DNA of 64,000 nucleotides from Pomacea canaliculata (lineage: Eukaryota; Mollusca; Gastropoda; Architaenioglossa; Ampullariidae). Made by a program: the position numbers and the translations under genes. The notes below the pieces were generated by a model. The model was not told where the DNA came from. It saw nothing but the letters and a program-made list of their open reading frames with translations, and did no database searches. Shown here in pieces: positions 11,114 through 21,383 of the stretch. Positions within the stretch are counted from its first letter, which is position 1. Each line of letters begins with the position of its first letter. Where the stretch lies: assembly GCF_003073045.1 (NCBI RefSeq), contig NC_037598.1, forward strand, positions 1,229,501 to 1,293,500. The letters run 5' to 3'.

Positions 11114-13051
11114 TTACAACACAAATGGAAGAAGGCGCCTTGGTACACGCATTTCAAAAACCTCTGGTGCCATAACTTTGTGCCAAAATGCAGATAAACT
11201 ATGTCTCAACCTGTTCAGAAGTTGATCGTTTCTTGTGATTCTTTCAACCGATGGCGGGCCTTTAGGGGAGTGCAACACAAAGTCCCAGTGAGCCAAATCA
11301 GTTACCAACAATAATAACTGTACTTGGTAATAGTACATATGGTTTGTACGCAGCTTTAACTCCCCATCACTGATCCTGAAGCACTGTCTGTTTAGTATTA
11401 CATTCGGGATTTTGGCATCTTTGTGCTGCTGCAGGAGATCACTGACTGACTTATCCCTTAGGATTTCAGACACTTAATCTCAACTCCTACAGTGTTACCA
11501 TCAGAATCTGTAGCAAGGCCATCTGGACTGGCACCCAGATAAGGAAACTTTCTGTTCACCCACAGTCCTGTTTCTCTAACTTTGTTTCCAGTGGCCTTGG
11601 TATATGCCTCTCTGGCTTTTGGCTCCTCTGAGAGCCATACTGCATGTCACATGTCTGCACAACTTTAGGTGACCAAAGGTTATTAGAAAGCCAATGAAAA
11701 TACTTCCATGTTAAATTATAGCCTCTGTTTTCAACTATTTTGTCTCCGAGGAAACACACTTCTTTGCATTTTGAGGCAGTTATTCTGTACTGCCTCTCTT
11801 GAATCCACAGAGGTGACATGCTTTGTTCTTGTGTCCCTAGTAATTCAAAAGCACCATAAGCTGACATTTGTTTTGCTGAAATATTCATTTGGAATAAGTG
11901 ACTCTTCTAACTGCTGTACATGATTAAGCAGAGTTTTCTTTCGCTCACTTCAAGGTCATAGTCTTCATATAAAATCCTGAGTGAAGTCTCCCACATAGAC
12001 TCCTCTTGTGTAGATGCACTGATATTTTTGAAGGTCAATATAAAGTCATTTATCTGTCTGTTAGTTAAACTCCCCCTGTGCTCCTTTGGTCTGGGGTCCC
12101 ACTTATAAACACGATCACCAGCAAATTTCTTAGACTTGTATTCTGCCTCATGCAGAGGCTTGGGGTTTTTTGACCGTTTTTTTCCCTCTGTTCCAAACAC
12201 CAAGGTTGTGAAGTGGATGGTGTTGTCACTCGATGCCCATGTTTTTCAACGTGCTCACCAGTTTCAGAAGTAGTGCTGCAACATGCACACATCTTCCCAG
12301 GGCTGAGGACTTACAGTTACAACTGGCCCTGGACACAAATCCACTGATATTACTTAAAACTATCGATACATCTAATGGGTACTCGTTTTTTCATAGAGTG
12401 CTGGATGTGTGCTCGCAAAAGTAATCAGTTTTGCTTCTATTGTCTTGTATGTCGTCAATGAACTCACTTTCCATAAGCTTTTTCCCCTTTCTGAGCGGCT
12501 TCATGGTAGTAGTATATGATCCATTGTTGTCAGAATCCCCGTCACTGCTGTCGCTATTATATTTGTGTCCAAAGTGAGCAATGGATTCAATCAGATAGTG
12601 GTAAGCAGAACCATAATTAAACATCTCCGGGATGTCCACAGACGGGAATGTTGTCCAGCGTTGTCGGGCGCTGTAATGGCGGTATCCACTTTAGGTGTCG
12701 TTTTGTTACTGATCCCCCTCCTTTTCAGCTCATACCATTTACCGTTGTCTACCCCTGGATTAACTTTTATACCCAATGCAATACACGCACGAACTTTTTC
12801 AACTGCCTCTCGTAAAGTCACATTCTTACTCTGTCGTGGCATTCGAGCCATCGTTTCAGTTCTGTTAGCCGGTATTCAGAGGGATCGCCGACAAGGAAGG
12901 CTCCAGGTACGTCTTTCTCCGTTAAAACCACCGCTCCATTTGCATTTTTCCAATTTGAAACTGTATTTTTTACACGCTCACGTTTTGTTTTGTTTTTTGG
13001 AACAAAAAACTGCACAGCAACGCACTCGCTGCAAACGCTAGTGTAGTACAT
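11114..13051 (-). pseudogene. ISL2EU YqaJ-type nuclease gene (SAP-like N-terminus), degraded
   Basis: Reading on the minus strand, an N-terminal piece has YRLTELKRWLECHD, like a SAP motif. Further on come ERQYRITASKCKEV, the entry to the YqaJ fold, then PYLGASPDGLATD near 11530 and GVEIKC near 11485, the metal-binding Asp and Glu-x-Lys motifs of this PD-(D/E)XK nuclease family. NHMYYYQVQLLLLV, DFVL and ERI near 11390-11230 are the usual C-terminal motifs. Stops and frame changes separate the pieces. ISL2EU elements are known to carry such a nuclease; its role in transposition is not settled. Confidence 0.8.
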
Positions 13052-13181
13052 GCGGGGAATATATTTGTCTGCTTTGCATTCCCAGAAGCCCTTGCGCGGC
13101 TAGACTGTGACGTCATCTGTGGAACGCGCTATTCTAGTGTTGCTTCTAACGTAAAAGTGACCTCAGTGAATTGAAAATTAC

Positions 13182-13182
<1 letters not shown>

Positions 13183-13213
<31 letters not shown>

Positions 13214-13252
13214 CTCTGTGTGTGTGTCTGTCTCTGTGTGTGTGTGTGTGTT
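13183..13252. repeat. TG microsatellite before exon 3 of CAP copy 2
   Basis: Mostly (TG)n with tctctg interruptions, forming the 3' end of the intron up to the acceptor at 13255. Confidence 0.95.
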
Positions 13253-14928
13253 CAGCTCGTGTGGGCCAAGACCCGGCGGGTGGGCTGTGCCTCCCGTCTG
13301 TGTACCCCTCTTGCCAACGCCTACAACAAGGCCTGGTACCTCGTCTGCTTCTACGACCCCAAGTGAGTCCCTCCTGAACTCCTCCAACACGATAACAGAC
13401 TGTACACAAAATTAGGGCGGAAAATGAGAACACCTCAGATAACTCACACTACAAGTACTCACTGGGTGGAGGAAAAGCGAACCTTGTTCAAACAGAAGAC
13501 AAGTGCATTCTCTTGTAGACATCCAGACACAGTTTGCTCAACGGTTGAAGCTAATCTCGGTGGTCAGTTCATTTAATGAGATTGAACTAATGCTTCTCAG
13601 ACTTAGGCCCTATTACATGGTCTCTAAAGTATGACAGTGTAGACAAGTCTCTCTTGCATGTTAATCTCACAAAAATAAAATTATCACATTTTCAATTTGA
13701 ACTTACAACTTTTCTCTGTCAGTGCATTCACTGCTCACATCCCTTCCTGTCGAAACATCCAAGTCTTTCTGAGTAGTTTGTACTAACACTTACATTGTAC
13801 TAAATCCTCTACACCATCACATAATAACACTGTCGATGTCGATGACAGGGGCAACTGGAATGGCGAGAAGCCTTTCGAGAAGGGACCAGCATGCAGCGGG
13901 TGCAGTGGTGGCACCTGTGAGGCCAACCTGTGTGTAGGTGAGCATCTCCATCTTCATCAACAACCTAAGTTTTCATTTTGGAATTGTTTTAATTTTTTCG
14001 GATTATGGAAATTTGTTTGTTTTTTTGTTTGGAATTATCCATGATCTTTGTGTTTTCACCTTTCAGGTGCCAGTGATGACAGCAGTGCAGGTATGTTGAT
14101 TACCTTGTTTGTTTGTGTGTCCGTGCGTCCAGTCTGTCCATCTACTCTCTTTTGTCCAACTTTCCTTCATTTTTTCTAAAATCTACTTTTTTCCAACCAT
14201 TTATCACCTGATGTATAGTTTGTATCCCACGGTGTGCCTGCACAATTGCTAGAGACTGTACCTATTATTTTGATGTACCCTGTACAAGTTTCTCCTGTGT
14301 CCCTGTGTACAAGTCGCCTCCTCAGCTTTGTGGTGTTTACCTGTGTGTCGCTGGGTCACAGGTAAGCCGTGTGAGGACACCAACCCCTCCTGCTCCACCT
14401 GGGCCTCCAACAACCAGTGTGTCAGCAACCCCGTGTACATGAAGAGCAACTGCGCCAAGTCCTGCGGCATCTGTGGAGGTCAGTGAGCTTGACCTTTCAG
14501 GTCACCGGTGACCATGTGTATGTCTAGTCACAAACACCTACTATGCACGTAGACATGCAAACACACAATCGCACAATTGTTATTGTAATTAAAACGCCGG
14601 GGTTTAAGTCACAAGGAGGGCGAAACTCTGACTACACCGTTTTATTGAAACAAGATAATTATATTAAGACAAATATTTGTCCTTTTATTCTAACAAAATA
14701 TTATTGTTTCTCTCAGAGCAGATTTAAGCTCACCATTGCCCCAATGATGTATTTCATTGGTCGCCTTACAAATGATCTTTTGTCCTGAATGGAAAGTTGA
14801 TGGTTTCAGAAAAACCAGGGTGTCAGGATCAAAGCCCGCAGTGCGCGGAGTGGGCCAAAAGAGGGGAGTGTGCATCCAACCCTGCCTACATGAACACCAG
14901 TTGTGCCAAGTCCTGTGGCAAATGTTAG

Positions 14929-16078
14929 CTCGTCTACCTGTATACTACCTGTAGTTTGTACTAGTCATTAGCTGTAACTAGTAGTTTGTAGAAGTGTAGC
15001 ACTACTTTTGTTTCTTAAAACTTTTTTGCATGTTTTGTGGTGTGAGGAGGTTTGACTGTTTGCTAAAATGCTCAAAATGATTTATGTTGAGACACACCAG
15101 TGTATCATGGTGTCCATCATGTACAACACAGGCTCAGGGATGTTGCAATAATGTGTTTAAAAGAGAAACAGTGAAGATTTTGTTTGAAACAATGATGTTT
15201 AATGTTAGTTTTACTACTACACGTAGACTTTGGAAAATAAATGTTAATTTTTAAAATTAAAATTGTGTATTTGTTATTAACATTCATCCGCTGGGTGAGC
15301 GTGTGTGTACGTGTGTGTGTGTGTGTAAGTGTGGAACACATGCAGTACACATGTATATCTCCACACCTGTCTTTCAAACAACAAAACACGAAGATTTGCC
15401 TGAAATTTTGTTCTCCCACCCGATGTTTTTCTTTCCTCCTATCTTTAAGTTATCTAAAACAAATAAACAAAATACAGTCATAATGCATCTTCATACAAAG
15501 TTAGTTCAACAAACACATCACTCAGATATTTTTTACTGAAACTCTCAGACTATTATTCATACTCTACTCAACTCATAAACTCTACAGTCCGAGACTCAAT
15601 ATCCACATCTCACAGTTTCCAGAATTAAATTCCTTTAGAAAGATTAACTTTCCTCAACCAGTCGTACAGTCCTCCCCACGTCTATTCACAAAACTAATCA
15701 TGCGAAACATTCCTGATGCAGATACATAATCTGAGTAGGAATAATAACCCCAAAACAAATTATGATTGTTTGTCTTACCCCCAATTGTCTGTAACAGTCT
15801 TATCTGTCTCTCTAACCCTTATTATCTCTAACAGTTCTACCCCTGATTTTCTCTCTCACCCCTGATTGTCTCTGATTGCTTTTGTTACCTCTGTCTATGT
15901 TACACCTGATGGTCGCCTCCAGTCCTAACCCTAACTGCCTCAGTTTCACCTGATTGTCTTATTCATCCCTGCCAGCAACAAGGAAGCAGAGAGAAGGAAC
16001 CAGGACACATGTACATCCGGGCACCGCCGACACGCCCAGACGCCGACATCCTATGAGCTCTGTTGTAGTCACACAACA
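14929..16078. other. 3' UTR of copy 2 and spacer
   Basis: Noncoding, matching 5310-6462. AATAAA at 15236-15241. A short tg repeat at 15300-15335 differs in length among copies. Nothing else recognisable. Confidence 0.8.
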
Positions 16079-16150
16079 ATGGCTGCCTGGGTCTCATGTC
16101 TGGTGATCGCCGTGCTTGGCCTTCTGACCACCAGAAGGGGCAAAGGTTAA
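16079..16150 (+). pseudogene. truncated first exon of the EGF-stack receptor gene (fragment 2)
   Basis: Same truncated signal-peptide exon as at 6463, with the same internal deletion and early stop, so both fragments descend from one event that was then copied with the unit. Confidence 0.8.
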
Positions 16151-16596
16151 GGCAACGACTACCCGATCAGGTCCTGCTTGGGAGACCTGTTTACATTGTC
16201 AAGTATGCAAACTCATATCAGTTATTTATGCTCAGACAAGTGTCTGCATAATTAAATTCAACTTCCTATTCGTCTGCATAATTAAATTCAACTTCCTATT
16301 CGGACTTCGATTCAGGTTCCTGTTCATCCAAAGTTCACATTTAACATCAGATTGAAGTTTATCTTTAAATGATGTGAGTTCTACATATTCTTCTCTCTCT
16401 CTCAGAGGGAGAGACGAACACACACAAATATATAAATTTACTAGTCCTAGGCATCTTCCACAGGTCTAGACAGATGTAGTCTTCATCAGTTGCACAGATG
16501 GCAGCAGCATCTGGCGTGGCAATATACTCTTGTAACGGGTGGCTTACAGACAATCTCCTGCTATAATTTTTATGCTAATTACAGTCACACAGATAC

Positions 16597-16604
16597 TATA
16601 AAAG
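16597..16604 (+). promoter_or_regulatory. TATA box of CAP-ShKT copy 3
   Basis: TATAAAAG, identical in sequence and surroundings to the copy 2 site. The likely start site is near 16628, the 5' UTR intron is 16753-16859, and the ATG is at 16869. Confidence 0.6.
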
Positions 16605-16868
16605 TGGCCATCCAGCAGACACTCAGCAACTGCCATCGACTCTGCCAGAGGATCTTCAGACTGTGGACCGTCAGGAAACTCGTCTTCCGACCAAACACCC
16701 GCCAGCCATCGCTGATCTTCTGTTTGTCCTTGTCGACTGCTTCATCCTCAGGGTAGGTTCTGCTGGAAGTTCTTTTTCTGTTTTGTGCCTGAATACGTAT
16801 GTGAGATTAGCAAATATACTGGAAACATATTTTCAAAAGATCATATTTGTTGTACACAGTCTCCAAAC

Positions 16869-18418
16869 ATGGCGGCATCGTGTCTCAAGCTGTTCGTCCT
16901 GGTGACGGTCGTCATGGCGCAGTCTGTCATTGGTCTCGACCAGGCCATGAAGGACTACATCCTGGGTGTTCACAACAAGTATCGCGGAGGACAAGGGGCC
17001 TCCAACATGCACTCACTGGTGAGTGACTGAACTTTTTCTCTATTTTCGCTCTTTGTTTATATTTATCTATTTTGCTTGTTCGTTCTTCCTTTCCTTCTTT
17101 CCTTGTTTTATTTTTAATGCATTCTTGATCGTTATTTATTCTCCGCTGTATCTCCTCCCTAATGATGATCGCTCCTGTTATTCTGGAAGTTACTGAATTG
17201 TAAATCCGAATCTTAATTTACTTCCTTTTTCAGAAAGGGTTTTAGTTAACCAGAAAACTAACATTTCACAGTTGACTGTTGACAGGCTGTCTGGAACACT
17301 TAAAGGCTATTGGTGGTCGCATGGGAGGTCTTCAGCTGGACTTTCAGTTAAGCCCAAGGTCTAGACCAAACTTGAGAACGGTGACAAGACTTATTGACCT
17401 TCCATGCAACCTGGTCCTGAAGTTGTCGGTTATATTTATATATGACAGTGATGTCGGTAATGTTAGTCATGTCAGTGATGTCAGTCATGTCAGTCATGTC
17501 AGTCAAGTCAGTGATGTTAGTGATGTCAGTGATGTCAGTCAAGTCAGTGAGGTCAGTCAAGTCAGTGATGTCAGTGATGTCAGTCATGTCAGTCAAGTCA
17601 GTGATGTCAGTCATGTCAGTCAAGTCAGTGATGTTAGTGATGTCAGTGATGTCAGTCAAGTCAGTGAGGTCAGTCAAGTCAGTGATGTCAGTTATGTCAG
17701 TCAAGTCAATGATGTCAGTGATGTCAGTCATGTCAGTCAAGTCAGTGATGTCAGTCATGTCAGTCAAGTCAATGATGTCAGTGATGTCAGTCATGTCAGT
17801 CAAGTCAGTGATGTCAGTCATGTCAGTCAAGTCAATGATGTCAGTGATGTCAGTCATGTCAGTCATGCCATGTCCGACGAAACTTGCAGGTATGGGACGC
17901 AACTCTTGAAGCTGAAGCCGCCCAGTGGGCCGGCGGTTGTCGTTTCGAGCATCAGATGAAAACCCGAGGCGAGAACCTGGCCTGGAACTCTCAGATCGAC
18001 AAACCAGAGACGGAGTTGATCGACATCGCAATGAAGCACTTTTATGACGAAAAACTCCGCTACAGCTACGGTCAAAGGTCATGTGGCTCATCCTCCGCCT
18101 GCCACTACACACAGGTAAGTGGTCAGTCGGGTCTAGTCACCTGGCGCAGCTCTCGTCTGATCTGTCGCAGTTAGTAATTAGTAATACAATGGTGAGAGAT
18201 ATGCCGGAGAGAAATGTAAATCTATTGATTCTATGATTGCTTATCTATTTATACATCTCTCCAAGTTGTTTGTTATAAATTTATTTTCCAAGCCTCATCA
18301 ATAGGTTTATTTAAATCTTTTGTAGGTTTCTTTGCTTCTAGTGTTGCTTATAACGTAAAAGTGACCTCAGTGAATTGAAAATTACATGTGTGTGTGTTTG
18401 TCTGTGTGTTTGTCTGTG

Positions 18419-18516
<98 letters not shown>

Positions 18517-20130
18517 TCTGTGTGTTTGTCTGTTCGCGTGTGTGTGTTCAGCTCGTGTGGGCCAAGACCCGGCGGGTGGGCTGTGCGTCCCGTCTGTGTA
18601 CCCCTCTTGCCAACGCCTACAACAAGGCCTGGTACCTCGTCTGCTTCTACGACCCCAAGTGAGTCCCTCCTGAACTCCTCCAACACGATAACAGACTGTA
18701 CACAAATTTAGGGCGGAAAATGAGAACACCTCAGATAAATCACACTACAAGTACTCACTGGGTGGAGGAAAAGCGAATCTTGTTCAAACAGAAGACAAGT
18801 GCATTCTCTTGTAGACACCCAGACACAGTTTGCTCAACGGTTGAAGCTAATCTCGATGGTCAGTTCATTTAATGAGATTGAACTAGTGCTTCTCAGACTT
18901 AGGCCTTATTACTAAAGTATGACAGTGTAGACAAGTCTCTCTTGCATATCTCACAAAAATAAAATTATCACATTTTCAATTTGCACTTACAACTTTTCTC
19001 TGTCAGTGCATTCACTGCTCACATCCCTTCCTGTCGAAACATCCAAGTCTTTCTGAGTAGTTTGTACTAACACTTATATTGTACTAAATCCTCTACACCA
19101 TCACATAATAACACTGTCGATGTCGATGACAGGGGCAACTGGAATGGCGAGAAGCCTTTCGAGAAGGGACCAGCATGCAGCGGGTGCAGTGGTGGCACCT
19201 GTGAGGCCAATCTGTGTGTAGGTGAGCATCTTCATCTTCATCCAACAGCCAAAGTTTTCATTTTGGAATTGTTTTAATTTTTTCGGATTATGGAAATTTG
19301 TTTGTTTGTGTGTTTGGAATTATCCATAATCTTTGTGTTTTCTCGTTTCAGGTGCCAGTGATGACAGCAGTGCAGGTATGTTGATTACACCTTGTTTGTC
19401 TACTTTTTTCCAACCATTTATCACCTGATGTATAGTTTGTATCCCACTGTGTGCCTGCACAATTGCTAGAGACTGTACCTATTATTTTGATGTACCCTGT
19501 ACAAGTTTCTCCTGTGTCCCTGTGTACAAGTCGCCTCCGCAGCTTTGTGGTGTTTACCTGTGTGTCGCTGGGTCACAGGTAAGCCGTGTGAGGACACCAA
19601 CCCCTCCTGCTCCACCTGGGCCTCCAACAACCAGTGTGTCAGCAACCCCGTGTACATGAAGAGCAACTGCGCCAAGTCCTGCGGCATCTGTGGAGGTCAG
19701 TGAGCTTGACCTTTCAGGTCACAGGTGACCATGTGTATGTCTAGTCACAAACACCTACTATGCATGCAGGCCTGCGAACACACAATCGCACAATTGTTAT
19801 TGTAATTAAAACGCCGGGGTTTAAGTCACAAGGAGGGCGAAACTCTGACTGCACCGTTTTATTGAAACGATAATTATATTAAGACAAATATTTGTCCTTT
19901 TTTATTCTAATAAAATATTATTGTTTCTCTCAGAGCAGATTAAACCTTACCATTGTCATTGGTCGCCTTACAAACGATCTTTTGTCCTGAATGGAAAGTT
20001 TATGGTTTCAGAAAAACCAGGGTGTCAGGATCAAAGCCCGCAGTGCGCGGAGTGGGCCAAGAGAGGGGAGTGTGCATCCAACCCTGCCTACATGAACACC
20101 AGTTGTGCCAAGTCCTGTGGCAAATGTTAG
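16869..20130 (+). CDS. secreted CAP protein with two ShKT domains, copy 3 (intact)
   Basis: Seven exons: 16869-17018, 17890-18114, 18552-18658, 19133-19221, 19352-19375, 19579-19695, 20012-20130. All junctions are GT-AG and in phase, giving 276 residues. Residues 1-22 form a signal peptide. The CAP domain follows, with the tetrad His35 (GVHNKYR), Glu78 (RGENLAW), Glu104 (FYDE) and His122 (CHYTQ), plus the signatures LVWAKTRRVGCA and WYLVCFYDPKGNW. A short Cys-rich hinge and Ser/Asp linker lead to two six-cysteine ShKT domains, ending CAKSCGIC and CAKSCGKC. The Lys-Tyr dyad of channel-blocking ShK peptides is not evident. CAP proteins act outside the cell, some binding sterols or channels; the target here is unknown. 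It is the only copy with an open frame. AATAAA lies at 20436. Confidence 0.9.
17445..17871. repeat. 9-bp satellite in intron 1 of CAP copy 3
   Basis: About 47 units of the gtcagtNat-type nonamer with a visible higher-order block: a run including gatgttagtgatgtcagtg and caagtcagtgaggtcag occurs twice here but once in copy 2, which accounts for the extra 117 bp. Confidence 0.95.
18385..18548. repeat. long TG microsatellite before exon 3 of CAP copy 3
   Basis: Pure (TG)n over about 85 bp flanked by tgtgtttgtc units, ending in the acceptor at 18551. It is the longest of the three alleles-like versions in the array. Confidence 0.95.
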
Positions 20131-21383
20131 CTCGTCTACCTGTATACTACCTGTAGTTTGTACTAGTCATTAGCTGTAACTAGTAGTTTGTAGAAGTGTA
20201 GCACTACTTTTGTTTCTTAAAACTTTTTTGCATGTTTTGTGGTGTGAGGAGGTTTGACTGTTTGCTAAAATGCTCAAAATGATTTATGTTCAGACACCAG
20301 TGTATCATGGTGTCCATCATGTACAACACAGGCTCAGGGATGTTGCAATAATGTGTTTAAAAGAGAAACAGTGAGGATCTTGTTTGAAACATTGATGTTT
20401 AATGTTAGTTTTACTACTACACGTAGACTTTGGAAAATAAATGTTAATTTTTAAAATTAAAATTGTGCATTTGTTATTATCATTCATCCGCTGGGTGAGC
20501 GCGTGTGCGTGTGTAAGTGTGTATGTAAGTGTGGGACACATGCAGTACACATGTATATCTCCACACCTGTCTTTCAAACAACAAAACACGAAGATTTGCC
20601 TTAAATTTTGTTTTCCAGCCCGAGGTTTTCTCCTTACTCCTGTCTTTAAGTTATCTAAAACAAATAAACAGAATACACTCGTAATACATCTTCATACAAA
20701 GTTAGTTCAACAAACACATCACTCAGATATTTTTTCCTGAAACTCTCAGACTATTATTCATACTCTACTCAACTCATAAGCTCTACAGTCCGAGACTCAA
20801 TATCCACATCTCACAGTTTGCAGAACTATATTCCTTTAGAAAGATTTTCTTCAACCAGTCGTACAGTCCTCCCCACGTCTATTCAGAAAACTAATCAAGC
20901 GAAACATTCCTGATGTAGATACATAATCTGAGTAGGAATATAATTCCAAAACAAATTATGATTGTTTGTCTTACCCCCAATTGTCTGTAACAGTCTTATC
21001 TGTCTCTCTAACCCTTATTATCTCTAACAGTTCTACCCCTGATTTTCTCTCTCACCCCTGATTGTCTCTGATTGCTTTTGTTACCTCTGTCTGTGTTACA
21101 CCTGATGGTCTCCTCCAGTCCTAACCCTAACTGCCTCAGTTTCCCATGATTGTCTTATTCATCCCTGCCAGCAACAAGGAAGCAGAGAGGAGCAACCAGG
21201 ACACATGTACATCCGGGAACCGCCGACGCGCCCAGACGCTGACATCCGGTGAGCTCTTGACCCCAGGCTGAGAAGGAAGGTCAGCTGACACTGTACACAA
21301 GCTGAGCACCACAACATGTTTATGTGTGTGAAGTGTAACACAAGAGGAGACTGACGACTGCCCTCAGTTGTAGTCACACAACA
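20131..21383. other. 3' UTR of copy 3 and 5' region of EGF gene 1
   Basis: AATAAA at 20436-20441 ends the CAP transcript. The following kilobase is the spacer also seen after copies 1 and 2. Near 21249 a gtgagc and at 21360-21369 a ccctcag suggest a 5' UTR intron for the EGF gene; about 120 bp of this stretch is missing from the two truncated fragments. Confidence 0.6.

Larger units (their letters stand above)
8591..13130. mobile_element. ISL2EU-type DNA transposon in intron 2 of CAP copy 2
   Basis: Ends are inverted, AGCGCTTTCC on the left and AGCGCGTTCC on the complementary right end, flanked by an AT dinucleotide on both sides. Copies 1 and 3 show the empty site at the same place and of the expected length, which supports a 2-bp AT duplication. 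The left half encodes, on +, a THAP-like region and a DDE transposase of the DDE_Tnp_4 type; the right half encodes, on -, a YqaJ-type nuclease. This pair of genes is the hallmark of ISL2EU. Both genes carry several frame changes and a LINE fragment is nested in the middle, so the copy is dead. Confidence 0.85.
7259..14928 (+). pseudogene. CAP-ShKT secreted protein, copy 2 (looks broken)
   Basis: All parts of the gene are visible: signal-peptide exon 7259-7408, CAP core 8160-8381, CAP end 13256-13362, hinge 13849-13937, linker 14067-14090, first ShKT 14362-14478, second ShKT 14810-14928. Splice sites and order match copy 3. The frame looks broken, with about two small breaks, and it is treated as a fossil copy. 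An ISL2EU transposon of 4.5 kb sits in the intron between the CAP core and CAP end exons, stretching the gene to 7.7 kb. The promoter, UTR intron and signal peptide are nearly identical to copy 3, so loss of function, if real, is recent. Confidence 0.85.

Noticed and set aside
18348-18729. Cys/Val- and His/Thr-rich open frames over TG repeats (also at 561-1032, 13146-13433 and 56411-56680)
   Set aside because: Microsatellite artefacts; the true coding part in each is the short exon beside the repeat.
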